Source: an uncultured Patescibacteria group bacterium
Lineage (GTDB): Bacteria > Patescibacteriota > JACMRA01
Length of the DNA: 61,952 nucleotides
NCBI GenBank assembly: GCA_938041505.1
Contig: CALITC010000002.1
Location: 1 to 61,952 of the forward strand
Direction: 5' to 3'
The position numbers and the translations under genes were made by a program. Below, piece after piece: positions 35,350-43,729 of this stretch. The notes beneath the pieces were generated by a model. It did no database searches, was not told the origin of the DNA, and worked only from the letters and a program-made list of their open reading frames with translations. Each line of letters begins with the position of its first letter. Positions within the stretch are counted from its first letter, which is position 1.

Positions 35350-35775
35350 TTAATCAACCACTTTTACTCCCATAGATCGGCATGTTCCTTCGACCATTTT
35401 AGATGCTTGTTCCACAGTGTAGCAGTTCAAGTCAGGCATTTTCTTCTCTGCAATCTCACTTACTTGAGCTTTGGTAATTTCACCAGCTTTGTCTCGTAGA
35501 GGATCGCTTGCACCTTTATCAATTTTAAGAGCTTGTTTTACTAGCTCAGAAACGGCAGGTGTCTTGAGGATGAAATCAAAACTTCTGTCTTCGTATACTG
35601 TTACAACACACGGAACACTTCCAGCCATCCCAGCTGTTTTGTCGTTGAATTCTTTACAGAATTGCATCAAGTTAAGACCATAAGGTCCAAGCGTTGATCC
35701 AACTGGAGGTACTGGTTTTGCTTGGCCTGCGCCGATTACGAGTTTTACTTCTGCTTTGATAGGTTTGTCAGCCAT
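35350..35775 (-). CDS. rplK: 50S ribosomal protein L11
   Basis: 141 residues, exact family length. The N-terminal domain has IGAGQAKPVPPVGSTLGPYG, NLMQFCKEFN, then the rRNA-binding C-terminal domain. It is part of the GTPase-associated centre. The start is ATG at 35775. A weak hairpin with a T-tail (35304-35325) may end its transcript, so rplK appears to be expressed separately from rplA, which is unusual. Confidence 0.97.
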   Translation of the reverse strand: MADKPIKAEVKLVIGAGQAKPVPPVGSTLGPYGLNLMQFCKEFNDKTAGMAGSVPCVVTVYEDRSFDFILKTPAVSELVKQALKIDKGASDPLRDKAGEITKAQVSEIAEKKMPDLNCYTVEQASKMVEGTCRSMGVKVVD

Positions 35776-35885
35776 AAATTTGGTATTATACCTAATAATA
35801 AGACTTATTTACCATCTTTTGTCAAGACAATACTTAAGTGAATAGAATAAATGCGAATTGCAAAGAATAAGATAAGTTTCAACGG

Positions 35886-35914
35886 TTGACATTTATCGTT
35901 ACTAATAATAATGT
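35886..35914 (+). promoter_or_regulatory. Promoter of the 35939 gene
   Basis: TTGACA (35886-35891), 17 bp, TAATGT (35909-35914). Confidence 0.65.
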
Positions 35915-35938
35915 TCGCTTATATCAAACTAAAGGTGT

Positions 35939-36415
35939 ATGTCAGATCCATTCAACGAAATCGATAAATTAGCGCGTGTTCTTGGGAAAGATAATTTTGA
36001 GTCTATTGCAGATAAAACTGACGTTATTGCAATACCTATTGTTTCCGAAACAGATAGTTCGTATCTATATCAGAAGCAAGTGAGCTTTCGTTATCTGCCT
36101 CAACATGATGAGTTTTTGAGCTTTGCTCGCGAACAAAAGCTTAAGATTAAAAAGCCCGAAATCTACGATAAGGATTTGGATAAGAGTGACTACCAGACTT
36201 ATGAGATAATTGCTCAATTTTTACTGAGTAAGAAAGCCCTCCCTATCCTAGTTAAGTTTGTGAAGTCTCGTATTAAGGAGCTCAACACTGATGGATACTA
36301 TAAGATTGAAAATATATATATTCGATTTTATTACACAGATGATGGTGTGGTAATTCCTTGCAAATATGAGGGCTCTTTGGATGGGTTTAAGACCTTTATT
36401 AAGGATATCAAATAA
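35939..36415 (+). CDS. Hypothetical protein
   Basis: 158 residues, soluble, alpha/beta composition (helix 1-25, strands near 28-35 and 45-52, helices 70-120, strands 125-140). ATG start with a weak AAAGGTG upstream and a near-consensus promoter. It ends in an inverted repeat ACACTCC/GGAGTGT (36422-36441) that may terminate both this gene and the convergent glycosyltransferase. No family recognised. Confidence 0.6.
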   Translation: MSDPFNEIDKLARVLGKDNFESIADKTDVIAIPIVSETDSSYLYQKQVSFRYLPQHDEFLSFAREQKLKIKKPEIYDKDLDKSDYQTYEIIAQFLLSKKALPILVKFVKSRIKELNTDGYYKIENIYIRFYYTDDGVVIPCKYEGSLDGFKTFIKDIK

Positions 36416-36421
36416 AGAAAT

Positions 36422-36441
36422 ACACTCCTCGATGGGAGTGT
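36422..36441. terminator. Possibly bidirectional terminator hairpin
   Basis: ACACTCC/GGAGTGT stem between convergent genes. The minus-strand side has the better T-rich tail (ATTTCTTTATTT). Confidence 0.5.
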
Positions 36442-36469
36442 TAAGTTAGCAATATTCCTATAAAAGTAA

Positions 36470-38236
36470 TTATATAGATACACTGGTAAGCTGATCTAAA
36501 TTGATGCTTTCAACTATTTCTCGAATATTTATAGCACTATTGTTATTAGAGAATAGAATCATCGATGTGGCGAAGAAAACTATTCCGAATATTAGTAGAT
36601 TTAATGATAAGCTACTTCTAAGAAATGCAAATCTAGGAGATACACTCTTGGAAGCTTTGGCTTTACTTTTAGATTTCTTTTTGCTCTTGGCACGTCTTGC
36701 TTGCCATAAAGTAGACCAAATGTGTGTGGTTGAAGAAAATGAGAAATATGAGTGAACCAGCAATCCGAAGAGAATCCACACTAATGATGTATATGCATCC
36801 AGGTTCTTGTAGAGGAGCGGATTTTCTAAGAATAAACCGATACCCATACCGACCCAAGTTACCAATAAGAACCGACTCAACCAGACAATGCTGATGAATG
36901 AGCTTGAGACTGTTGTTGATTTAGCGTTGGTTGGAATCCACTCAAGTGACCCACCTAGCATAAACTTAAATGTAGCATATAGATATGTATATACTTGAAC
37001 AAGAGCTGCCAAGATAGTACCTCTTCTCATAGGAGAAACTTTGGTTCTAGGAATTACAAAGATCTTAATGAACATATACGGAACAAACCATAGGAAGTGT
37101 CCGAGAACGATCGAATCTTGGTGGAAAATCAATAGAATGAATAACTGAATAGCAAGTAAGAGAGATAAGGCCTCTGAGATGTAGTACATTCCACCTGCAA
37201 TATAGGTAAGTCTTTGCATCATGGTCATTTTGATTCTCCAGAAGAACGATGAGAATAAGATCATAATCGAACCTGTTGCCCAACGATTATGCTGCTTGAA
37301 GTAACTCTCTGGATTATCAGGGCAAATCCCTCTCGCTAGAATCAAAGGAATATATTTGATTTCGTAACCATGTTTGATCATATTCAGACCGTTTGCAACG
37401 TCCTCTGCATTTTCTACAATCCCTACACTTGCTGTTGTTTTGTTGATTGCCGAACGACGAACGATGGAGTTTGTTCCAACACAAATTGCTGCACCGAAGA
37501 AATCTCTTGCTGGTTGTACAATTCTGTAAAAGTCCTCAACAACATTCCCTGCACCGTACTCAATTGGAGATCGCTTATGAATTCTTTCGCTAGTCTCAAA
37601 ATACTGAGGCGTCTGCACAAGACCAATATGATCATTCTCAAAATACGGAATGGTTTCCTGAATGAAGTCTAGATCTGGAACAAAGTCAGCATCAAGCACA
37701 ACAATGAATTCACCTTTTGAGTTTTGGAATCCGTATTCCATATTTCCAGCTTTTTTCAAATACCCTTTGTTTGGTCTTGATAAATAATTGAACCCTAGTT
37801 CTTTCGCTAGTTTACGAGCCGCAAGATCTACTTTGTCTTCTAAGACGTATACTTTATAGTTATCGTAATTCAGCTTTGCCACTGCTTTCCAGGTATCTCT
37901 TACTAGCGATACTGGCTCACCTGCGATCGGTAGGAATACATCTACTGATGGATTGTTTTCTTTCCAAAACTTATCCTTTTTTTCATCATGCTCTTTTACC
38001 GAAAAGCCTGTATAGAAAATGTTAATAAAATAAGTGAAAGTCCTAGAATATAATACTGGTATGAACAGTGGTGCCATGAAGACCCAGTACCAGATTGAAA
38101 GATCGAAAAACTTAAGTAGTCCGATTGCTGCTAATATCCATGATATTAGAGTTATGAGATATAAAACACGATACATCGCGGGTCGGCGAATTACGTAATT
38201 ATATCGAAAATCCTTATTGTTACTTTTATTTGACAT
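36470..38236 (-). CDS. Processive family-2 glycosyltransferase, cellulose/curdlan-synthase-like
   Basis: 588 residues. Two N-terminal helices (about 19-60), then the GT-A catalytic domain: DVFLPIAGEPVSL, VYVLEDKVD (UDP-binding Asp), IVVLDADFVPD (DxD), ENAEDVANGL (the general-base region, in the TED position), and QHNRWATGSIM (the Q..RW motif). Five or six helices (about 340-500) and a Lys-rich tail with a last helix follow. This layout is that of BcsA-like synthases that polymerise and extrude a beta-glucan or similar polymer. No PilZ domain is evident. Divergent from a GH81 beta-1,3-glucanase, which makes a beta-1,3-glucan product a hypothesis. Confidence 0.85.
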   Translation of the reverse strand: MSNKSNNKDFRYNYVIRRPAMYRVLYLITLISWILAAIGLLKFFDLSIWYWVFMAPLFIPVLYSRTFTYFINIFYTGFSVKEHDEKKDKFWKENNPSVDVFLPIAGEPVSLVRDTWKAVAKLNYDNYKVYVLEDKVDLAARKLAKELGFNYLSRPNKGYLKKAGNMEYGFQNSKGEFIVVLDADFVPDLDFIQETIPYFENDHIGLVQTPQYFETSERIHKRSPIEYGAGNVVEDFYRIVQPARDFFGAAICVGTNSIVRRSAINKTTASVGIVENAEDVANGLNMIKHGYEIKYIPLILARGICPDNPESYFKQHNRWATGSIMILFSSFFWRIKMTMMQRLTYIAGGMYYISEALSLLLAIQLFILLIFHQDSIVLGHFLWFVPYMFIKIFVIPRTKVSPMRRGTILAALVQVYTYLYATFKFMLGGSLEWIPTNAKSTTVSSSFISIVWLSRFLLVTWVGMGIGLFLENPLLYKNLDAYTSLVWILFGLLVHSYFSFSSTTHIWSTLWQARRAKSKKKSKSKAKASKSVSPRFAFLRSSLSLNLLIFGIVFFATSMILFSNNNSAINIREIVESINLDQLTSVSI

Positions 38237-38258
38237 AAATGGGTTAATGCTATATGTT
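38230..38258 (+). promoter_or_regulatory. Promoter of GH81 gene, placing transcription start at its ATG
   Basis: TTGACA (38230-38235), 17 bp, TATGTT (38253-38258). The predicted +1 is about 38265, which is the A of the ATG, so the mRNA would be leaderless. It overlaps the first codons of the divergent GT2 gene. Confidence 0.6.
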
Positions 38259-38264
38259 GGAAAT

Positions 38265-40343
38265 ATGAAACAAGACCGTATTCTCCATTTTTTATATGGA
38301 ATAGTAATTATAGCTTCTATTAGTTTATTGGCAGTAGGATATCATAATCGAACCACTGATAAAAACCAAAATATTACTCCTTATATTAGCCGAGATTTGG
38401 AAAATCTTACTGATCAAGACTTGGCAAATGGGCAGTTTAGAATTAATTCTGAAGCTCCTGTTAAATATTTCTTAAGTGAATCATACCATAAAAATTATTT
38501 CCCGTCAAGTCGTATTTGGTCATCTGTTCCTGCGTCCGGTAATTTAACGGGTAGTTACTTCTATCCATATGCTGTAAAGTCCTTAGATGGAGACCTAATT
38601 ATTGATATTCCGAGGACCAAAGTTGGCGAAACTTTCGTACTTTCAGATATAAGTGCTGATGGACTCAGAATCTCTACAGATCAGCGAGTCACAGAAGTAT
38701 ACCTCAAAGATTTCTCAGATCTAATGGTACGTTTTGAAATGCGTAATGGTGATACGGTTCTATACGAGGCTGTAATGGCTCAAGGGCTCCCTTTTATCTA
38801 TCTCTACCCTAAGGCAGCAAGTGGTTTTGATATTAATCAAGGTCGCTTCGAGTTAACTAATGAAGATAACCAGCAAGATTTAGGCTTTTCTTACGAAAAT
38901 AACCTTATTGCCATAGGAAATGTCGATAGTTGGTCCCAGAACGTTCGCACCATTGAAACTCAGCAAAATAGCGAAAATCCTTTAATTCTTGGGTTTTATC
39001 AAGGCGACAACGAACAATCCATAAGAGACGGTTTTGATACCGAAATTGCTAATATTTGGGCTGATTATATAGTCGAAGATGGTAAAGCTAAAACCATCTA
39101 CTCTTTGACTGATGAAAATGATAAAATTATCGACAAACCAATTCCTTTTGGCTTTCTTCCACACCACGGTAGGTGGCAGGATAATACTACCCCACTCTAC
39201 TCACTACAAACAATTCGTGGAGAGCAAGATTTTTATGCAACAGATACTTTCACTGTTGAAACGCCGTTGGAAGAGCTTAATAAAGAATTGTTATTCGATA
39301 TTCCGAGCGAGGATAAAGATCTCATAGCTGCGCAACTCAAAAAAGATATTGAGGAGCTTGAGATTGAATCAACTTCAGCTTACTTTGGTAATAAATCCCT
39401 AGCTAGAGCTGCCAGACTTATTGAACTGGCACGTGTACTCGATGAAAAATCTCTTGCATTCATGGCTGAAACCAAACTCAAAGAACAACTCGAAATTTGG
39501 TTGAATGATGACGGAGTAAGAAGTAAACAGTATTTTGAGTGGGACACTTCACGTGGAGGTATTATCGCTCATCAAACAGGATTTGGTAATGAAGAGTACA
39601 ATGACCACCATTTCCATTACGGATACTTCCTACACTCAGCAGCAGTAATTGCAGAAAATGATCCAGAGTTCTTAGAGCAATACAAACAAAATATAGATAT
39701 TATTGCTTATGATATTGCTAACGTGGATAGAGAATTTACTGATTTCCCCTATGTTCGTACTTTTGACTTCTATGAAGGTCATAGCTGGGCAGCTGGGTAT
39801 CAGCCATTTGCAGATGGTAATAATCAAGAATCCACATCTGAGGCAGTTAATGCTTGGTATGGCCTATGGAGATGGGGTGAGGCTTCAAGCAATGATAATT
39901 TTGTAGAAGCTGCTCGATATTTGTATACACAAGAGACTAATGCGGCAAGATATTACTGGCTTAATGGTATCGAAGGCCGAGATGCATTCCCAGTTGGATA
40001 TGGGCAGAACACCGCAAGTATAATTTTTGGTGGTAAGATTGAATATGCAACCTTCTTCTCCCCTGACCCGCTTGCAATTGAAGGAATACAATTTATTCCA
40101 ATCACCCCAGGTTCCACCTACCTCTATGACCAAGATAGAATAGAGAGAGACTTCGATTTCTTCCGTGAGAGAGATTTGAGCTTAACTGAAGGCCCGCTTG
40201 TAGATATGCACGTGGGATATTACGCGATGATCGAAGGATGGGATGTCCTCAGCCGCGAGGAAATTGCAGAACTACCAATCGACGATGGAAACACATTATC
40301 TAATCTATATTACTGGATCAGCTATTGGGATGCCCAGAAATAG
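38265..40343 (+). CDS. GH81 endo-beta-1,3-glucanase, membrane-anchored or secreted
   Basis: 692 residues from ATG at 38265; the upstream in-frame start overlaps the divergent gene and is disfavoured. N-terminal hydrophobic segment (about 8-25), then the beta-sandwich domain and an (alpha/alpha) barrel. Family hallmarks: NDHHFHYGYFLHSAAVIA (catalytic Asp), then DFYEGHSWAAGYQPFADG and NNQESTSEAVNAWYG (the catalytic glutamates), as in GH81 laminarinases. It hydrolyses beta-1,3-glucan outside the cell. Known GH81 enzymes come mainly from fungi, plants and some bacteria; finding one in a CPR-like genome, next to a polymer synthase, is unusual. Confidence 0.9.
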   Translation: MKQDRILHFLYGIVIIASISLLAVGYHNRTTDKNQNITPYISRDLENLTDQDLANGQFRINSEAPVKYFLSESYHKNYFPSSRIWSSVPASGNLTGSYFYPYAVKSLDGDLIIDIPRTKVGETFVLSDISADGLRISTDQRVTEVYLKDFSDLMVRFEMRNGDTVLYEAVMAQGLPFIYLYPKAASGFDINQGRFELTNEDNQQDLGFSYENNLIAIGNVDSWSQNVRTIETQQNSENPLILGFYQGDNEQSIRDGFDTEIANIWADYIVEDGKAKTIYSLTDENDKIIDKPIPFGFLPHHGRWQDNTTPLYSLQTIRGEQDFYATDTFTVETPLEELNKELLFDIPSEDKDLIAAQLKKDIEELEIESTSAYFGNKSLARAARLIELARVLDEKSLAFMAETKLKEQLEIWLNDDGVRSKQYFEWDTSRGGIIAHQTGFGNEEYNDHHFHYGYFLHSAAVIAENDPEFLEQYKQNIDIIAYDIANVDREFTDFPYVRTFDFYEGHSWAAGYQPFADGNNQESTSEAVNAWYGLWRWGEASSNDNFVEAARYLYTQETNAARYYWLNGIEGRDAFPVGYGQNTASIIFGGKIEYATFFSPDPLAIEGIQFIPITPGSTYLYDQDRIERDFDFFRERDLSLTEGPLVDMHVGYYAMIEGWDVLSREEIAELPIDDGNTLSNLYYWISYWDAQK

Positions 40344-40379
40344 CACCCTTCGATAATAAAATGTAATTAAGCACAAAAA

Positions 40380-40416
40380 ATGCCGTTTTGATAACGGCAT
40401 TAATTGATATTTTTTG
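40380..40416 (+). terminator. Rho-independent terminator of GH81 gene
   Basis: ATGCCGTT/AACGGCAT stem with a 5-nt loop, then a T-rich tail (TAATTGATATTTTTTG). Confidence 0.75.
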
Positions 40417-40622
40417 TTTTTCATAAAAATATTAAAAACTTTCAGTAATATTTCTTTGTTCTGGCTTAATCAGGAAACGCCATTCAAGTTCAATGAACAC
40501 TTCTATGAAGTCAGTTTCTTTCTTTTCAAATCTATATTTGTAGTATTTTTTTTAAAATTACCATTCTTTTCGCTTTGTTATGTTTTCGCTCTATTTAGTA
40601 AAAGTGCAGCACAAATACAAAT
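40417..40622. other. Intergenic region between two terminators
   Basis: About 200 bp, AT-rich. A 74-codon ORF here runs into the next hairpin and was not accepted. Nothing else recognised. Confidence 0.4.
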
Positions 40623-40656
40623 GAGAACCAGCTTATAAATCTGGTTCTCATTTTTT
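40623..40656. terminator. Strong hairpin terminator between convergent units
   Basis: Perfect 9-bp stem GAGAACCAG/CTGGTTCTC, loop 9, then ATTTTTT on the plus strand. It probably also serves the convergent gdhA. Confidence 0.75.
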
Positions 40657-40670
40657 GACAAAAACTTAAA

Positions 40671-42005
40671 TTACAAGCCTTGGGCTAGCATACTTTCAGC
40701 CACTTTTACAAAACCGGCGACATTTGCTCCATAAGCGTAATCAACAACCCCATCTTTGGCTCCATATTTCACACATAATTCATGGATATTTTGCATTATT
40801 GATTGCAGCTGCGAGTCTACTTCATCGAACTTATATGGTATAAACTGACTATTTTGGTTCATCTCCACGCCAGACATAGCTACACCACCAGCATTTGCAG
40901 CTTTACCTGGAATGTAACCGATGCTACCGTTGTTTATTAGCTCAATAGCTTCTGGTGTTAGAGGCATATTTGCACCTTCGACAACATAACTAATAGCGTT
41001 CTCAACTAAAACTTTAGCATCAGCACCATCAACTTCGTTTTGTGTGGCACATGGCAAAGCAATATCAGCTTTTATACTCCAGGGCTTGCCTTCTTGGTAT
41101 ACGCTATCCTCGATTTTTGAGTTTATTTCGCTCAGAGGTTTGCGGGCCACCTTACCAGCTTTGATTAACTCGATATCAGCTAGAGTAAAGCCAGGTTCTT
41201 TAAATATATAGCCTTTTCGGTCAGAAAGAGTTAGCACCATTGCACCTTTTTCCACTGCTTTTTGGGCGGCGTGTGTAGACACGTTACCTGAACCTGAAAT
41301 AACTACTTTTTTACCTTCTAGGCTATCTTGGCGATGACTCAGCATTGCTTCAAGAATATAAACCACGCCAAAACCAGTTGCCTGGGTTCTGCCATCTAAC
41401 CCACCAAAATCTAGCCCCTTTCCAGTGAGCACTCCGGAGAACTCTCCACCTAATTTGCGATACGCTCCGTACATTAAGCCAATTTGTTCCGCACCAACAC
41501 CAATATCACCTGCTGGAATATCAATTTTGTCACCAATATATCTCTTAAGTTCTATCATGAAAGCTAATGTAAATCTTTCTAATTCTGCTCTACTTAGCTC
41601 TTTCGGATTGATATCACTTCCACCTTTTCCACCTCCAAGAGCAACTCCAGTTAGTGCGTTTTTAAAAGTTTGCTCAAAACCTAAAAACTTTAAGATATCT
41701 TCGTTTACACTTGGATCAAACCTCAACCCACCTTTGTACGGTCCTCGAGCACCATTAAATTGAACTCTCCATCCTCGATTAATTCGAACCTGACCTTGGT
41801 CGTCTAACCAGCGAACCTTGAAGCTAATTACTCTTTCTGGTTCGAGAAGAGAGTCGAGAACGGGGTAATACTTTTCTGGATTGGGAATGCTATCTAAATA
41901 TGACCCTATGGATTCTACCACCTCTTCCAAAGTTTGCAAAAATTGCTTCTGGTGAGGGTATTGATTTGTTTTTTTACTTACTAATTCTTTGATATAGTTA
42001 TTCAT
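40671..42005 (-). CDS. gdhA: Glutamate dehydrogenase, hexameric NAD(P)-dependent
   Basis: Interconverts glutamate and 2-oxoglutarate plus ammonia. 444 residues from ATG at 42005 (MNNYIKELVSKKTNQYPHQK); a longer reading overlaps the promoter and is rejected. Active-site segments: VQFNGARGPYKGGLRFDPSV, GVALGGGKGGSDINPKELS (catalytic Lys), PAGDIGVGAEQIG; the Rossmann loop is VISGSGNVSTHAA. The length and the KGGLRFDPSVN segment are typical of the small hexameric enzyme of the E. coli GdhA type. Few CPR genomes make amino acids, so this may serve catabolism or redox balance (inference). Confidence 0.96.
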   Translation of the reverse strand: MNNYIKELVSKKTNQYPHQKQFLQTLEEVVESIGSYLDSIPNPEKYYPVLDSLLEPERVISFKVRWLDDQGQVRINRGWRVQFNGARGPYKGGLRFDPSVNEDILKFLGFEQTFKNALTGVALGGGKGGSDINPKELSRAELERFTLAFMIELKRYIGDKIDIPAGDIGVGAEQIGLMYGAYRKLGGEFSGVLTGKGLDFGGLDGRTQATGFGVVYILEAMLSHRQDSLEGKKVVISGSGNVSTHAAQKAVEKGAMVLTLSDRKGYIFKEPGFTLADIELIKAGKVARKPLSEINSKIEDSVYQEGKPWSIKADIALPCATQNEVDGADAKVLVENAISYVVEGANMPLTPEAIELINNGSIGYIPGKAANAGGVAMSGVEMNQNSQFIPYKFDEVDSQLQSIMQNIHELCVKYGAKDGVVDYAYGANVAGFVKVAESMLAQGL

Positions 42006-42015
42006 AATGAGAACT

Positions 42016-42044
42016 AGTATACCATACCCTATGGGGTATGTCAA
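42016..42044 (-). promoter_or_regulatory. gdhA promoter with operator palindrome in the spacer
   Basis: TTGACA (42044-42039), 17 bp, TATACT (42021-42016). The spacer is almost filled by an inverted repeat, 42023-42040, CATACCC-TATG-GGGTATG. Its form resembles operators of CsoR/CstR-type regulators; no such regulator is in the window. Confidence 0.7.
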
Positions 42045-42193
42045 ATTTAACAATTTTTTGATGTTTTCAGCTGAGTAATCATATGGAATTAGGAATTGTT
42101 ATTGAGTAGATTCTATATTATTTTCTAAGTATTTATACAGAATTCTTGATACCTTAGATGGGCTTTAGACGATTTATCCAACTTTGGTATTTT

Positions 42194-43714
42194 TTAGTAG
42201 TCTCTTACACTGTTTTCTTTGGCGTATTTATATCTTTGTAGAGCCTCTTCTCTGGCTTTTTTGTGCTCGATAAGTGGCTCTTGGATATTATAATCAGCAG
42301 GTAAGTGCTTTGCTTGGTATAAGCCTTTGTTATCGTACTTTTCTGCCTGGGTATATGGGTTGAATATACGTATTGGCTTTGGATCCGCTCCTACACTAGC
42401 TGCCCATTGCCAACCTCCGTTGTTACTGGCTTCATCTAGATCCAATAATATTGATCGGAAGTATTCTTGTCCCCACCGCCAATCAATACCTAGATTTTTG
42501 GTTAAAATACTTGCCACTATCATTCGAGATCGGTTGTGCATCCAGCCTTCATTAGCTATTTGATGCATCGCGGCATCCACCACTCGATAACCAGTCTTTC
42601 CTTGAATCCATTTTATAAACCAGTCCTGTGCCTCACTGCCGCGCTTCCATTGAATTGTGTTTTGGTATTTGGCTTGATATTCCGTGTTTAATAAGTGCGG
42701 AAGATGGAATAGTTCATACCGGTAAAACTCCCTCCATATAAGCTCAGATATAAAATGAAAAACATCATTGGACTTTTTTGGGTCATGCTTACCAATAACT
42801 ATTTCTTTAAGGGTTCTCGTTGACACTAATCCCCATTTGAGAGCAACACTTATCCGACTTGTTTGACCTTGATCTACCGCATCTGCACCAAGATTATCAC
42901 GGTGACTTTTGTAATTCAAGATTTTGTTGTCATTAAAATCTCTAAACCTAGACAAAGCCTCTTTTTCGTTCGAATACCAGATATTAGTTATTTTTGGCCT
43001 TCCTAACACTTCATCCAAGTTGATTTTAAAGTCATCAGTCACTCTTAGATTCCAATTCGTATCAATTATGGTAAAAATTTTATTGGCCAAATCTTCAACA
43101 GATAAGCCCGAATCAAACTTAATTTTGGCTACTCCTGAGCCGCCGCCTTCGTAATAAGGGTTTTTGGTACCTTCGAGGTACTCGCATTTTGCAGTGTCAA
43201 CTTTTGGAACAACTGGCGCTTGTATAAACTCGTCCCAGACTTTTTTTCGGAATGGACTAAATACTCCATATCTAGTACCTGTCCCAGAAACAGTATCTTT
43301 GTCTACGCTTAACTGATCAGCAAACGAAATAATTTTTCCATTGTTTTTATCTAAGAACTGACTTACTTCTGCATCTCTTTTCCGGGAGTATGGCTCGATA
43401 TCACTGTTAACATAAACTTTTACCTTATATTCTTGAGTTAGCTTATGGAATACATCAACAGGATTACCAACAAGAATCTCAAATTTCTTAAATTGAAGGG
43501 CAAAATCTGCCAGGATCTGCGCCAAATAGCGCCGCCTTGGGTATCCAATATTCCACCTATCCTCCTCCAGTAGTTTTGGATCAAGAATAAAAATTGGAAG
43601 GAGTTTGGTATTATTTTTATTAGAATCTTCTATAGCATAGTATAGAGCTGGATTATCTAACAATCGAAAATCTCTCCTGCACCAGTATATTGTTAGTTTT
43701 TCTTTAGTACTCAT
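42194..43714 (-). CDS. phrB: Deoxyribodipyrimidine photolyase (cryptochrome/photolyase family)
   Basis: 506 residues. Repairs UV cyclobutane pyrimidine dimers with FADH- and light. N-terminal antenna domain (IYWCRRDFRLLDNPALYYAI ... LPIFILDP). The C-terminal FAD domain carries GKTGYRVVDAAMHQIANEGW, MHNRSRMIVASILTKNLGID, WGQEYFRSILLDLDEASNNG and GWQWAASVGADPKPIRIFNP. All are class I photolyase signatures. It suggests that the cell, or its host, is at times exposed to light. Monocistronic or followed by nothing on the same strand. Confidence 0.95.
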   Translation of the reverse strand: MSTKEKLTIYWCRRDFRLLDNPALYYAIEDSNKNNTKLLPIFILDPKLLEEDRWNIGYPRRRYLAQILADFALQFKKFEILVGNPVDVFHKLTQEYKVKVYVNSDIEPYSRKRDAEVSQFLDKNNGKIISFADQLSVDKDTVSGTGTRYGVFSPFRKKVWDEFIQAPVVPKVDTAKCEYLEGTKNPYYEGGGSGVAKIKFDSGLSVEDLANKIFTIIDTNWNLRVTDDFKINLDEVLGRPKITNIWYSNEKEALSRFRDFNDNKILNYKSHRDNLGADAVDQGQTSRISVALKWGLVSTRTLKEIVIGKHDPKKSNDVFHFISELIWREFYRYELFHLPHLLNTEYQAKYQNTIQWKRGSEAQDWFIKWIQGKTGYRVVDAAMHQIANEGWMHNRSRMIVASILTKNLGIDWRWGQEYFRSILLDLDEASNNGGWQWAASVGADPKPIRIFNPYTQAEKYDNKGLYQAKHLPADYNIQEPLIEHKKAREEALQRYKYAKENSVRDY

Positions 43715-43729
43715 TGATATCGTAAATGT

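Noticed and set aside
40414-40638. 74-codon plus-strand ORF with many Phe codons
   Set aside because: It lies between two terminators, its stop falls inside the second hairpin loop, it has no SD and its composition reflects AT-rich DNA.
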